This document shows, piece after piece, positions 9,578 through 17,500 of a DNA stretch of 64,000 nucleotides. Location: positions 186,001-250,000 of the forward strand of contig NZ_KB913031.1 of the NCBI RefSeq assembly GCF_000384155.1, in the 5' to 3' direction. The notes beneath the pieces were generated by a model, which saw nothing but the letters and a program-made list of their open reading frames with translations, made no database searches and had not been told where the DNA came from. The first letter of the stretch is position 1. Each line of letters begins with the position of its first letter. Made by a program: the position numbers and the translations under genes. The stretch comes from Methylophilus sp. 42 (GTDB lineage Bacteria > Pseudomonadota > Gammaproteobacteria > Burkholderiales > Methylophilaceae).

Positions 9578-10645
9578 ATGTCACCTACCTCTGATATTCG
9601 ATTGGCATTAGATACCCAACTGACAGACTGGCGTCAGCATGCTTTGAACCTTGAAAAGCAGGTAAATCAGGTGATCGTTGGGCAAAGTAAAGCCGTGCGG
9701 TTAATGAACATCGCTATTTTTGCCCGTGGGCATGTGTTGCTGGATGGTGGCGTGGGCGTGGGTAAAACCACCTTGCTGCAATCGATTGCGCGCGGCATTG
9801 GCGGGGCATACGAGCGTATCGAAGGGACGGTCGACCTGATGCCGAATGACCTGATCTACCACACGTTTTTGGGGCCTGATGGTCGTCCTCAGATTGATGA
9901 GGGCCCGTTGCTGCGTGCGGGTGAGAATTTGTCCGTGTTCTTTTTTAACGAGATCAACCGTGCGCGGCCGCAGGTACATGCCTTGATGTTGCGGGTGATG
10001 GCGGAGCGACATATCAGCGCGTTTAAAAAAGAATACCGCATGCCGCACATGATTGTGTTTGCCGACCGCAACCAGGTGGAAAAGAACGAGACGTTTGAGA
10101 TTCCATCTGCGGCGCGTGACCGTTTTATGATGGAAATCCCGATTGAGATTCCAACAGATCGTGAGTTGAAAAAGTCACTGGTGTTCAATACCAAGTTCCA
10201 GCATGCCGAAAAACTGACGCAACAGGTTGAGAGCGATATTTTGAAATTCGACCAGCTGAATGCTTTTTCTGATCGCCTGCAAGACCATATTAAATCCAGC
10301 GATGTGCTTGAAGAGTACACCATGGATTTGTGGGATGCGACGCAACATCCGGAAAAATTTGGCGTGACCATGGACAGTGTGGATGTGGGGCGTGTGATCC
10401 AGACCGGCGCCAGCCCGCGCGGTATGGGTATGCTGATGAAGGCAGCACGTGTGAATGCCTGGCTGAATGGCCGTGACAGTTTGTACCCGGAAGATATTCA
10501 TGCTGTGTTCCATGAGGTGATTTCACACCGCCTGGTGTTTAACGCGGCCTATGAAAATCGCAGAACGGCGCTAGCCAGGGAGCTGACCAGCAACATTATC
10601 CGCACCGTGGCTGTGCCTAGCCTGTCGTTTAGCAAAGCTGCTTAA
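9578..10645 (+). CDS. mxaR: MoxR-type AAA+ ATPase of the methanol dehydrogenase maturation block
   Basis: A 355-residue AAA+ ATPase of the MoxR group, expected to work as a chaperone that inserts calcium or activates the PQQ methanol dehydrogenase. Walker A is GGVGVGKTT at residues 57-65. The Walker B region is FFFNEINRA at about 121-129; most MoxR proteins have a D where N124 stands here, while the catalytic E125 is kept. Sensor 1 is FADRNQ near 161 and the arginine finger region is AARDRF near 178. A Shine-Dalgarno AAAGGAAAG precedes the ATG. The gene leads mxaS-A-C-K-L on one strand. The order of the six genes supports the mxa identity over a generic MoxR operon. Confidence 0.88.
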   Translation: MSPTSDIRLALDTQLTDWRQHALNLEKQVNQVIVGQSKAVRLMNIAIFARGHVLLDGGVGVGKTTLLQSIARGIGGAYERIEGTVDLMPNDLIYHTFLGPDGRPQIDEGPLLRAGENLSVFFFNEINRARPQVHALMLRVMAERHISAFKKEYRMPHMIVFADRNQVEKNETFEIPSAARDRFMMEIPIEIPTDRELKKSLVFNTKFQHAEKLTQQVESDILKFDQLNAFSDRLQDHIKSSDVLEEYTMDLWDATQHPEKFGVTMDSVDVGRVIQTGASPRGMGMLMKAARVNAWLNGRDSLYPEDIHAVFHEVISHRLVFNAAYENRRTALARELTSNIIRTVAVPSLSFSKAA

Positions 10646-10656
10646 GGTCTCTGCAT

Positions 10657-11589
10657 ATGAAAGCAGCAATCATGCGGTCATTGACAAAGCGGGCAGGGAA
10701 AGCCGTCGACAGCCAGGCGCGCGCGCATCTCGATGAGGCGAGCTACGCGCGGCCTTTTGAGTATGTGGTTGGCTGGAAGTCGGACAGCATTCAGCTCGGT
10801 GATCATCCAGGCACGCAGCGCGGCCTTGGCTCGGATTATCGTGGCACGATTAACCTGGTGGATTACCCGGATGCCAGGCGCATGGATTTACGGCAAACCA
10901 TACGTGATCCGTTTGAGCAGGTGCAGGTGCGGCAGTTTAACCAGGACAGCACGACGCCGATTTATGCGGTGTGCGACTTGTCCAGCTCCATGCAATTCAA
11001 GGGGCATAAACGCAAGCTGGATACGGCGATTGAAATCGCAACGGCGGTAGCGAATTCGGCTTATCACATGGGCGATTTGTTCGGCTTTATTGGCTACAAC
11101 CAGCAAGTGCTAGAAGACTTTACCTTGCCGTTGAGCCGCAATTATCACCAGAGCAAACAAACTATCGGTTTGTTACATGATTACCAGCAGTTGCGTATCG
11201 GCGTGGATGGTGTGACGGATGTGCCTAACTTTTTGGGCCAGACACGTGCGCTGGTGTTCTGGATTTCGGACTTTCATATGCCGCTGCCAGTGATCGAGAG
11301 AACCTTGTTGGCGATGTCTGCCCACAAAGTGGTGCCGATTGTATTGTGGGACGACGAGGAATACAAAAAACTGCCCAAATTTGGCTTTGGCACCATGATA
11401 GACCTGGAAAGTGGCCGCAATCGTACGCTGTTTTTCCGCAGCGAAGTGAAAGCCAAGTTCATCAACGCATTTAATGCGCGCAGGCATGCGCTAGAGGCTT
11501 TATTTTTGCGCTTTGAGAGCCCGGCGTTGTTTATGCATGGCGACTACAGGCCAGAGCTGATGACGCATTATTTTGAACAAGCCATGTGA
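10657..11589 (+). CDS. mxaS: DUF58 protein of the methanol dehydrogenase maturation block
   Basis: The 310-residue protein has the DUF58 layout, a degenerate von Willebrand A-like fold with the metal-site motif DLSSSM near residue 108. No membrane helix or signal peptide is visible, so it should be cytosolic or peripheral. DUF58 proteins pair with MoxR ATPases in many bacteria. In methylotrophs MxaS belongs to the cluster needed for active methanol dehydrogenase, though its exact part is unclear. It starts 11 bases after mxaR and 15 bases precede mxaA. Confidence 0.85.
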   Translation: MKAAIMRSLTKRAGKAVDSQARAHLDEASYARPFEYVVGWKSDSIQLGDHPGTQRGLGSDYRGTINLVDYPDARRMDLRQTIRDPFEQVQVRQFNQDSTTPIYAVCDLSSSMQFKGHKRKLDTAIEIATAVANSAYHMGDLFGFIGYNQQVLEDFTLPLSRNYHQSKQTIGLLHDYQQLRIGVDGVTDVPNFLGQTRALVFWISDFHMPLPVIERTLLAMSAHKVVPIVLWDDEEYKKLPKFGFGTMIDLESGRNRTLFFRSEVKAKFINAFNARRHALEALFLRFESPALFMHGDYRPELMTHYFEQAM

Positions 11590-11604
11590 CGCGAAGAGAC
11601 CATC

Positions 11605-12582
11605 ATGCAAACACAGATTTCACACAGGACGACAACCAGGGCGCTGCAACGCCTGTTGATCGTCACCAGTCTATTATTCACGGTTAACCATGCGCTGGCA
11701 GCAGACGCTGATACATCCGCAAGCAAACCGGCATCACCAGCATTGCGCGTGGCTAATCCAGCGTCAAGCCATGGTGTACATATTGGCGATGTGCTCAGCA
11801 GAACCGTTATTGTGGATGCGCCAACCGCGTATCAACTGGCCGACAGTGGCTTGCCTAAAAAAGGTAGCAAACATGATGGCATCGAGCTGGTCGATGTGGC
11901 CTTACAAACCAAAGCGCAGGCGGACCACACCCAGTACACCTTGCAATTGCGTTACCAGGTATTTGCGGTGAGCACGACCCCTAGTGTGATGCATTTACCC
12001 GCTGAGAAACTGAATTTCAGTCATCCTGCGGCAAGCGCTACCACTATTGATATCCCGGCGTGGGGATTCTGGTTTTCACCGTTGGTGACTGGCGGCACAT
12101 CAACCGCCAAGAAAAATCTATTGCCGGAAGTGAACACACCGCTGATAGATAGCCGTGCCGATCGACAACGCCTGGGCTTGTTTTTAACCCTGGCAATCAC
12201 AAGCCTGTTGGCCTTGCTTTATATGAATGCTGATGGCCACTGGTTGCCATTTATGGGCGGGGCCTTTGCGCGGGCGCACCGGCAGCTCAAGCGCCTGGCA
12301 AAATCCTCCCGGCCCAAAACCGCCGCAGAAGAGAAAAAGGCGTTGGTCTATTTGCACCAGGCGTTTAACCAGCACTATGGCGCCAATATTTTTGCGCGGG
12401 ATGTGGATGAGTTTGTGCGTTTGCGCCCGAGCTTTAAAAACCTGCAGCCTGAGATCATACAGTTTTTTGCCGCGTCGAATCAATCCCTGTATGACGTGCG
12501 TGCCCGTGATAGCCAGCAGGTGATTACGCAACTGGTGCAATTCAGCAAGCAGCTGCGGGATTGCGAGCGGGGCGTGGCATGA
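11605..12582 (+). CDS. mxaA: MxaA, periplasmic protein for methanol dehydrogenase calcium loading
   Basis: The 325-residue protein begins with a signal sequence (hydrophobic stretch about residues 15-30, likely cut after ALA) and has a membrane helix near 193-210 that splits a periplasmic beta-rich part from a cytosolic helical tail. In Methylobacterium, MxaA, MxaK and MxaL are required for calcium insertion into methanol dehydrogenase. That role is carried over here from gene order, size and topology. Its TGA stop overlaps the ATG of mxaC (ATGA), which implies coupled translation. Confidence 0.82.
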   Translation: MQTQISHRTTTRALQRLLIVTSLLFTVNHALAADADTSASKPASPALRVANPASSHGVHIGDVLSRTVIVDAPTAYQLADSGLPKKGSKHDGIELVDVALQTKAQADHTQYTLQLRYQVFAVSTTPSVMHLPAEKLNFSHPAASATTIDIPAWGFWFSPLVTGGTSTAKKNLLPEVNTPLIDSRADRQRLGLFLTLAITSLLALLYMNADGHWLPFMGGAFARAHRQLKRLAKSSRPKTAAEEKKALVYLHQAFNQHYGANIFARDVDEFVRLRPSFKNLQPEIIQFFAASNQSLYDVRARDSQQVITQLVQFSKQLRDCERGVA

Positions 12583-13544
12583 TTATTTTAAATCCCTGGG
12601 CGTTTGCCTTATTGCCTATCGCGCTGTTGCCTTTCTGGTTAAAGGGCCATCAAGGCCAGCATTACAGCTGGCTGGACATCATCCCGGAGGACCTGTTTTC
12701 AGACCGGCTGAACCTGGCGGTGAAGGTGATTATGTCTTTGCTGTTGCTGAGCATCGTCATTGCGCTGGCGGCACCACGCGGCGCGGATGAGCAAGTGCCC
12801 CGCGTGGGTAAGGGTGCGCAAACCGTGATGGTGATAGACCGTAGCGTGAGTATGGACCACCCGTTTGCGGGCGATGCTTCAGGGCATGTGGCGGAAATCA
12901 AGTCTGCTGCGGCGCGGCGCATTATTACGCAGTTTATTGATTCACGGCCGAATGACATGATGGGCGTGGTGGGGTTCACCAACTCGGCGTTGTACGGCAT
13001 CAAAATCACCACTAATCGCGACGCCATCCATGCGGCGATCGTGGCGGCCACCAGCCCGTCATTGAACCAGACCAATATCGGCGCCGGATTAACCGAGGCC
13101 GTTGGCTTGTTCGATAACATCCAGAGCTCTGGTTCACGGGCGGTGATTTTATTGTCGGACGGCGCCGGCAAACTCAGTCCGCGCGTGAAGTTTTTACTGA
13201 GCGAGCGCCTGAAAAGCCGCAAATTGAGTATTTACTGGATCATGTTACGCGAACCAGGTGAGCCGAGTATTTTCTCCAAAGAGCAATATGACGAAGACCG
13301 TACGCCAAATTCCATCGTGCTGCATAAGTATTTCCAGTCATTGGGCCTGAAATACAAAGCCTATGAGGCGGATGATCCGGAGACCTTGCAATCGGCGATT
13401 AATGACATCGACTCACGTGAAAAAAAGGCGATTCAATATCGCGAGACCATTGCTGGCTATGACTATTCCAAGGTGTTTATGGTTTCTGCGCTGCTTTTGG
13501 TGTTGTTGATGCTGGTGATTAAAAATTTGAGGGTGTACGAATGA
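12579..13544 (+). CDS. mxaC: MxaC, membrane-anchored von Willebrand A protein
   Basis: A 321-residue membrane protein: hydrophobic segments near residues 5-20 and 50-70, a von Willebrand A domain from about 85, and a closing helix near 295-315. The metal-ion adhesion motif is complete at its start, DRSVSMD. The ATG at 12579 was chosen because it overlaps the mxaA stop as ATGA; an upstream TTG at 12561 would add six residues inside mxaA. The protein pairs with mxaL, also a von Willebrand A protein. Together with the MoxR ATPase they resemble BatA/BatB-type chaperone systems, here devoted to methanol dehydrogenase. Confidence 0.85.
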   Translation: MIILNPWAFALLPIALLPFWLKGHQGQHYSWLDIIPEDLFSDRLNLAVKVIMSLLLLSIVIALAAPRGADEQVPRVGKGAQTVMVIDRSVSMDHPFAGDASGHVAEIKSAAARRIITQFIDSRPNDMMGVVGFTNSALYGIKITTNRDAIHAAIVAATSPSLNQTNIGAGLTEAVGLFDNIQSSGSRAVILLSDGAGKLSPRVKFLLSERLKSRKLSIYWIMLREPGEPSIFSKEQYDEDRTPNSIVLHKYFQSLGLKYKAYEADDPETLQSAINDIDSREKKAIQYRETIAGYDYSKVFMVSALLLVLLMLVIKNLRVYE

Positions 13545-14104
13545 AAAACCATTTAATGCGCAAAAACCAGCTGCTTGGCGTTGTCTTCATTGTCGGCGTG
13601 TTGGGCAGTCTCTACGAAGCTTACCAAGTGCACAAAATTACCTCGGCCAATACAGTATTGCAACATGGTGACGTGTTGGAGGGCGACTTGTTCCCGTTTC
13701 ACCAGAAGTTTGCCGATGCTTACCAGCAAGGTAAAACGGGTAATTACAAGCATGCGATACAGAATTTCGGCCAGTTGTTAGAGGCGCCTAAACAGCACGA
13801 TGAGGCCTTGTTCACGCCTAGTCCAACGTTGAAGGCACAGATCCATTTCAATATCGGTAACCAGCTGTTCCGGTCTGGTTTGCAACGCCTGGTGGAGGCA
13901 GATGGTGCGATTCAGGAGCAAGCCAAATTTGATTATTTGCAGGCGAGGGCGGCATATGAGCAATCACTCAAACTTGATCCGGGCAACCAGGCGGCCAAGT
14001 TCAATTTGAGTTTATTGCATGGCGTGATTCCGACCCATATCAAGACTGTGCCGCAGGATCCTTCAGGCATGGAAATCAGCAATTTGCCACAGGGGTTGCC
14101 ATGA
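13541..14104 (+). CDS. mxaK: MxaK, membrane-anchored TPR-like protein
   Basis: 187 residues with one N-terminal membrane anchor (about residues 8-27) and a periplasmic part with TPR-like helices, seen in AQIHFNIGNQLFRSG and the later AYEQSLKLDPGNQAAKFNLS. It overlaps mxaC and mxaL by four bases on each side (ATGA), so the three are translationally coupled. MxaK is one of the proteins needed for calcium insertion into methanol dehydrogenase in Methylobacterium; the assignment here rests on order, length and the TPR character. Confidence 0.82.
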   Translation: MKNHLMRKNQLLGVVFIVGVLGSLYEAYQVHKITSANTVLQHGDVLEGDLFPFHQKFADAYQQGKTGNYKHAIQNFGQLLEAPKQHDEALFTPSPTLKAQIHFNIGNQLFRSGLQRLVEADGAIQEQAKFDYLQARAAYEQSLKLDPGNQAAKFNLSLLHGVIPTHIKTVPQDPSGMEISNLPQGLP

Positions 14105-15066
14105 AACGCTTTTTTTCACTGTTAAAAGCGCACTACGAAACGGCTTTTTTGCTGGGCGCTGCCGTCTTTCTGCTGTTGGCGCTGGTCAAGCCGGACATTC
14201 AACTCAAGCAAGAAGTACACAATTATTTGTTGCTGGCAGATATTTCGCAAAGCATGAATGCGGAAGATATGCAGGTCGATAACAAACCAGCCACGCGCTT
14301 GGCTTATACACAGCATCTGATGAAGCAAGTGGTGAAAACATCGCCTTGCGGTACGTATGTCAGCGTGGGCGTGTTTGCCGCGGAGAACGTGGCTTTATTG
14401 TTTATGCCACTGGAAGTGTGCGCTAACTTCGATATTATCACTGACAGTATTAACCACCTGGAGTGGCGCATGGCCTGGAGTGGTAACAGCCGCATGACGT
14501 TTGGCGTGAAGGCTGCCGAGGCGACGTTTGATTACCTGAATATTCCGGCACAAATGCTGTTTTTTACCGATGGTGACGAAGCGCCCAAAGCCAATGGCAT
14601 TAACAAACTGGATATCAGCGATGTGCGTATAGGTAAAAATGTTATTTTTGTTGGCGTCGGCGGTAAAGAGCCTGCACCGATCAAGCGCTTTAATTCGAAT
14701 AATCACTTTGTCGGTTATTGGGGCACCGATGCCGCGGCCGAAAGCGCGGGTGGTGGTGTCAATTACAGTGATGCCAGCAAGGATGATCCTGATCCACCGG
14801 TGGCGTACGCCGAGTTTGACCGCTATTTGTCCAGCCAGGATGTGGAACATTTGAAAGAGATGGCGGCCGAGATCAAGGGGCAATATATCGAAGGCATAGA
14901 CCAGCCGGCATTTTATACATTTGTGCAGTCGCAAACGCCCGCCGCCAAATTTGTCACCAGCTATTCGGTCAAGTGGCTGTTTCTAAGCCTGGCGGCATTG
15001 ATGGTGATTGCCACCTACCTGCCGGATGTGTGGGCGTGCCGCGGGCGTGCACCTCGCCCCGCCTAG
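14101..15066 (+). CDS. mxaL: MxaL, membrane-anchored von Willebrand A protein
   Basis: The 321-residue protein has an N-terminal membrane helix (about residues 15-35), a von Willebrand A domain with the metal-site motif ADISQSM near residue 44, and a C-terminal helix near 290-310. It is the last gene of the mxaRSACKL block and overlaps mxaK by four bases. It should act in the periplasm with MxaA and MxaK during calcium loading of methanol dehydrogenase. The next gene is convergent and unrelated, so mxaDEHB does not follow as it does in complete mxa clusters. Confidence 0.85.
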   Translation: MKRFFSLLKAHYETAFLLGAAVFLLLALVKPDIQLKQEVHNYLLLADISQSMNAEDMQVDNKPATRLAYTQHLMKQVVKTSPCGTYVSVGVFAAENVALLFMPLEVCANFDIITDSINHLEWRMAWSGNSRMTFGVKAAEATFDYLNIPAQMLFFTDGDEAPKANGINKLDISDVRIGKNVIFVGVGGKEPAPIKRFNSNNHFVGYWGTDAAAESAGGGVNYSDASKDDPDPPVAYAEFDRYLSSQDVEHLKEMAAEIKGQYIEGIDQPAFYTFVQSQTPAAKFVTSYSVKWLFLSLAALMVIATYLPDVWACRGRAPRPA

Positions 15067-15100
15067 GGGGATTTGTTGAGAGGCTGGCGTGATCTGTGCA

Positions 15101-16210
15101 TCAGCACAAGTCATCCAGGCTCGTTGGCTCACACACCGGCATGCCTGTCGGTGCCGCGCTCAGATTTCTGGACATCTCGTAGCTCATTTTTCTCAAGCGC
15201 ATCACCGAGCCTAAGGGCCGATGCGATTGAATGCCATGCCAGGGCGAGAACATCATGCCTTCATCGACCACATGCGAACGATAGGGACTCCAGGCGATTT
15301 GCGGTTTGGCGGTAATGCGGGCAATCGGAATGTACGGCGACACATCTGCCGACCAGATCACGGTAGAGTCTTCGATCGGCATTTGCTTGATATCGGTGCA
15401 TAGCTGTACGCGCAACTCCCACACTGCGGTGTGGGCAATAAAGTAATCAACGATGGATTTCCTCAGGCCATCGGAGGCGAGGGTATCAATCGGTTTGTTG
15501 GTGAGGGTGAGCAGGTCGGGTGAGATCGGTACAAAGGCAATTTTGGCCATGTAGTTGCCGTATAGAATCGGGTCCTGACTAAAATAGGTTTCACCCAGAA
15601 TATTGGTTTCTTGTGCCTGGTGCAGGTTTCTGATCAGGGTTTGCTGGCCACTTTTGAGTGACTCGACCAGCTTGGCCGTTGAGCGGAATATTTGTGACAA
15701 AAAATGCCTGAACTCAGTGCTGGTTTCGGGCGTGGAGGCGATGTGCTTCAGGTTGGAGAGAAACACCTGTACGCTGGACGACAGGAAACTGGCACCATTC
15801 ACAAATAAAAAGTCCTGCGTAATGGCCTTCTCGCTGCCAGGTAATCTGTCACCATTCACGCCAAGCACCTTGATTGCCAGGCTGCGTGGCGTGCAGGTTT
15901 TGTCGTGCAAAATATCGCCCGGCACGGTTGAAAAGCGCATGACCAGCGGCAGGGTTTGCGCTTTGGCAAACATGCCTTGTGCCAGGGGCGCGGGGAGGTT
16001 ATCGTAAATCTCCATTTCTGCAGAGATCAGGCCGTGACTTTTAATATGCACGCTACGGGCGCTGTAAGCAGAATGTCTGGCCGTGATTTCTGAGATTTTG
16101 CGCAGGGTATATTGCAGGTTTTCCCGGCTTTGGGTTTCGCTGTCCGCCAGCACTTCATACGCTGGTTGATAGTTGAGTGGTGAAATTCCAATATCAGCAG
16201 TTTGTTGCAT
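15101..16210 (-). CDS. Catalase-like haem protein
   Basis: A 369-residue protein of the catalase superfamily, far shorter than the 480-750 residues of monofunctional catalases. The active-site side shows HIKSHGLISAEME near residue 55, where the distal histidine would be, and the typical VMRFSTVPGD near 90. The proximal tyrosine region is not plain; MRLRKMSYEMS near the C terminus is one candidate. No signal peptide is visible. The ATG at 16210 is preferred over an in-frame GTG at 16222 because GGGGG lies seven bases ahead of it. It is convergent with mxaL. Peroxidase or catalase activity is inferred. Confidence 0.75.
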   Translation of the reverse strand: MQQTADIGISPLNYQPAYEVLADSETQSRENLQYTLRKISEITARHSAYSARSVHIKSHGLISAEMEIYDNLPAPLAQGMFAKAQTLPLVMRFSTVPGDILHDKTCTPRSLAIKVLGVNGDRLPGSEKAITQDFLFVNGASFLSSSVQVFLSNLKHIASTPETSTEFRHFLSQIFRSTAKLVESLKSGQQTLIRNLHQAQETNILGETYFSQDPILYGNYMAKIAFVPISPDLLTLTNKPIDTLASDGLRKSIVDYFIAHTAVWELRVQLCTDIKQMPIEDSTVIWSADVSPYIPIARITAKPQIAWSPYRSHVVDEGMMFSPWHGIQSHRPLGSVMRLRKMSYEMSRNLSAAPTGMPVCEPTSLDDLC

Positions 16211-16340
16211 AACAACCCCCACTTTTTAAACAAGTCTGGCAGGGGCTTTATAAAAGACTCACCCTTTCAAACCTGAATGGATTTTTTGAGCATGTTTACC
16301 AAACATTGGCACTGTATTGATGGATTAAAGCTTAGGAGAC

Positions 16341-16502
16341 TCAGGAGGAGTTATCCTTGGTTTCACCAGCTTGTTTGCGTTGCTTGTTGACAATTCTAGC
16401 GGCGACTTCTTCTTCGCGGCCGGGGTAACGATGGTCTTGCTTGAACGCGTGTTTGAGGGTTTCGTATTCTTGTTCGCGCTTGGGACTGGATCCTCTAGGC
16501 AT
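16341..16502 (-). CDS. Small basic hydrophilic protein, unknown function
   Basis: A 53-residue reading frame starting MPRGSSPKREQEYETLK and ending KDNSS. It is highly charged, with a basic N terminus and a helical middle (REEEVAARIVNKQRKQ). A good Shine-Dalgarno, AGGAG, lies seven bases before the ATG. Similar tiny proteins starting MPRG are common in proteobacterial genomes, often annotated as plasmid-stabilisation-like or DNA-binding, without proven function. A palindrome lies 30-52 bases upstream. The frame looks real from ribosome site and composition; function is not recognised. Confidence 0.6.
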   Translation of the reverse strand: MPRGSSPKREQEYETLKHAFKQDHRYPGREEEVAARIVNKQRKQAGETKDNSS

Positions 16503-16531
16503 ATGCATACTCCTTCATTCGTTGAGTACAA

Positions 16532-16554
16532 ACGGCAGCCGTTAAGGCTGCCGT
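16532..16554. repeat. Palindrome copy 1 (ACGGCAGCC...GGCTGCCGT)
   Basis: Perfect 9-bp arms with a five-base spacer. The same arms occur again inside a longer palindrome at 17432-17472, so the pair bracket the ycaC-like gene. It lies upstream of the 53-residue gene and downstream of the ycaC-like gene, and could be a processing or termination hairpin. No T run follows on either strand. Confidence 0.5.
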
Positions 16555-16769
16555 ATTTGCCATGTGATGAATGAAACTCGAAATGCATTCGACACTTCAT
16601 TTCACACACGACAATTGCAGATTACGCTAATTGACCTGAATACTTAATAAGCAATGTTCCTATTGTGATGTAGGAAACGCTTTATGGCATAAAACTAAAA
16701 AATGCCATGCGATTATTAGACAAAAAGTACGCAAAAAAAGTTCCGCATCTTTCTACAACTTGCCAATTT

Positions 16770-17396
16770 TTACCTGGCTTGTTGCGCATTGAATGCAGTC
16801 ATCAAATTGCGATAGTCTGGAATATGATTGGCGCACAAGGCACCCAGGCCTTCAATATCATTGCGCCAGTCGCGGTGCAGTTCACAGGCCACACCAAACC
16901 AGGTCATCATTTGTGCACCTGCGGCCTCCATGCGACGCCATGCCGCATCGCGCGTCAGTTCGTTAAAGGTGCCTGAGGCATCGCCTACGACAAATACTTC
17001 AAAGCCTTCTTCTATGGCTGATAGTGCAGGGAAGGCAACACAGACTTCGGTGACCACCCCGGCGATAATCAATTGTTTTTTGCCGGTGGCCTTAATCGCT
17101 TTGACAAAGTCTTCGTTATCCCAGGCGTTGATTTGACCAGGGCGGGCAATATAGGGTGCATCAGGAAACAAGGCCTTCAATTCTGGCATCAACGGGCCAT
17201 TCGGGCCTGTTTCAAAGCTGGTAGTTAAAATAGTGGGTAAGTTGAAAAACTTGGCGGCATCAGCTAACGCCAGTACATTATTCTTAAAACGGTCCGGTTC
17301 GATATCACGTACCAGTGATAGCAGGCCCGCCTGGTGGTCTACCAGCAAGACGACAGCGTTGTCACGGTCCAGGCGTACATAAGGTTTGTTGTTCAT
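16770..17396 (-). CDS. ycaC: Isochorismatase-family hydrolase, YcaC-like
   Basis: A 208-residue cysteine hydrolase of the isochorismatase superfamily. The catalytic aspartate lies in VVLLVDHQAGL near residue 20 and the nucleophile cysteine in GVVTEVCVAF near 118. Length and the sequence around FETGPNGPLMPELKALFPDAP match the YcaC group, whose substrate is unknown; these proteins form large ring assemblies. It follows pirin on the same strand with 104 bases between them that hold a 13-bp hairpin. Likely co-transcribed with pirin. Confidence 0.85.
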   Translation of the reverse strand: MNNKPYVRLDRDNAVVLLVDHQAGLLSLVRDIEPDRFKNNVLALADAAKFFNLPTILTTSFETGPNGPLMPELKALFPDAPYIARPGQINAWDNEDFVKAIKATGKKQLIIAGVVTEVCVAFPALSAIEEGFEVFVVGDASGTFNELTRDAAWRRMEAAGAQMMTWFGVACELHRDWRNDIEGLGALCANHIPDYRNLMTAFNAQQAR

Positions 17397-17431
17397 GGTG
17401 AGTATCCTCTCAAGAGATGTTGGTTGGAGAT

Positions 17432-17472
17432 CACGGCAGCCAGCAATAAAGAATGGGGCGCTGGCTGCCGTG
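17432..17472. repeat. 13-bp palindrome (copy 2) between pirin and ycaC-like genes
   Basis: CACGGCAGCCAGC and GCTGGCTGCCGTG are perfect arms around a 15-base loop. On the plus strand TTTCCTGTTTTT follows, a terminator pattern opposite to the flanking genes; on the minus strand no T run follows. In the pirin-ycaC transcript it would form a strong intercistronic hairpin, which may block leftward read-through of RNases or act on antisense transcripts. Confidence 0.55.
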
Positions 17473-17500
17473 TTTCCTGTTTTTAAAATAGTTTACCGAT

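Noticed and set aside
12662-13222. 186-codon frame antisense to mxaC, and other long antisense frames in the GC-richer genes
   Set aside because: They mirror the codon pattern of the real genes and lack ribosome sites or motifs.
9578-15066. Generic MoxR-von Willebrand A (Bat-like) operon instead of mxa
   Set aside because: The order R, S, A, C, K, L with matching sizes and ATGA overlaps, plus pqqA in the same window, fits the methanol dehydrogenase block better.
16306-16320. Sigma54-like TTGGCAC...TTGA
   Set aside because: The distance between the GG and the GA/GC elements is one base short and the GC is missing.
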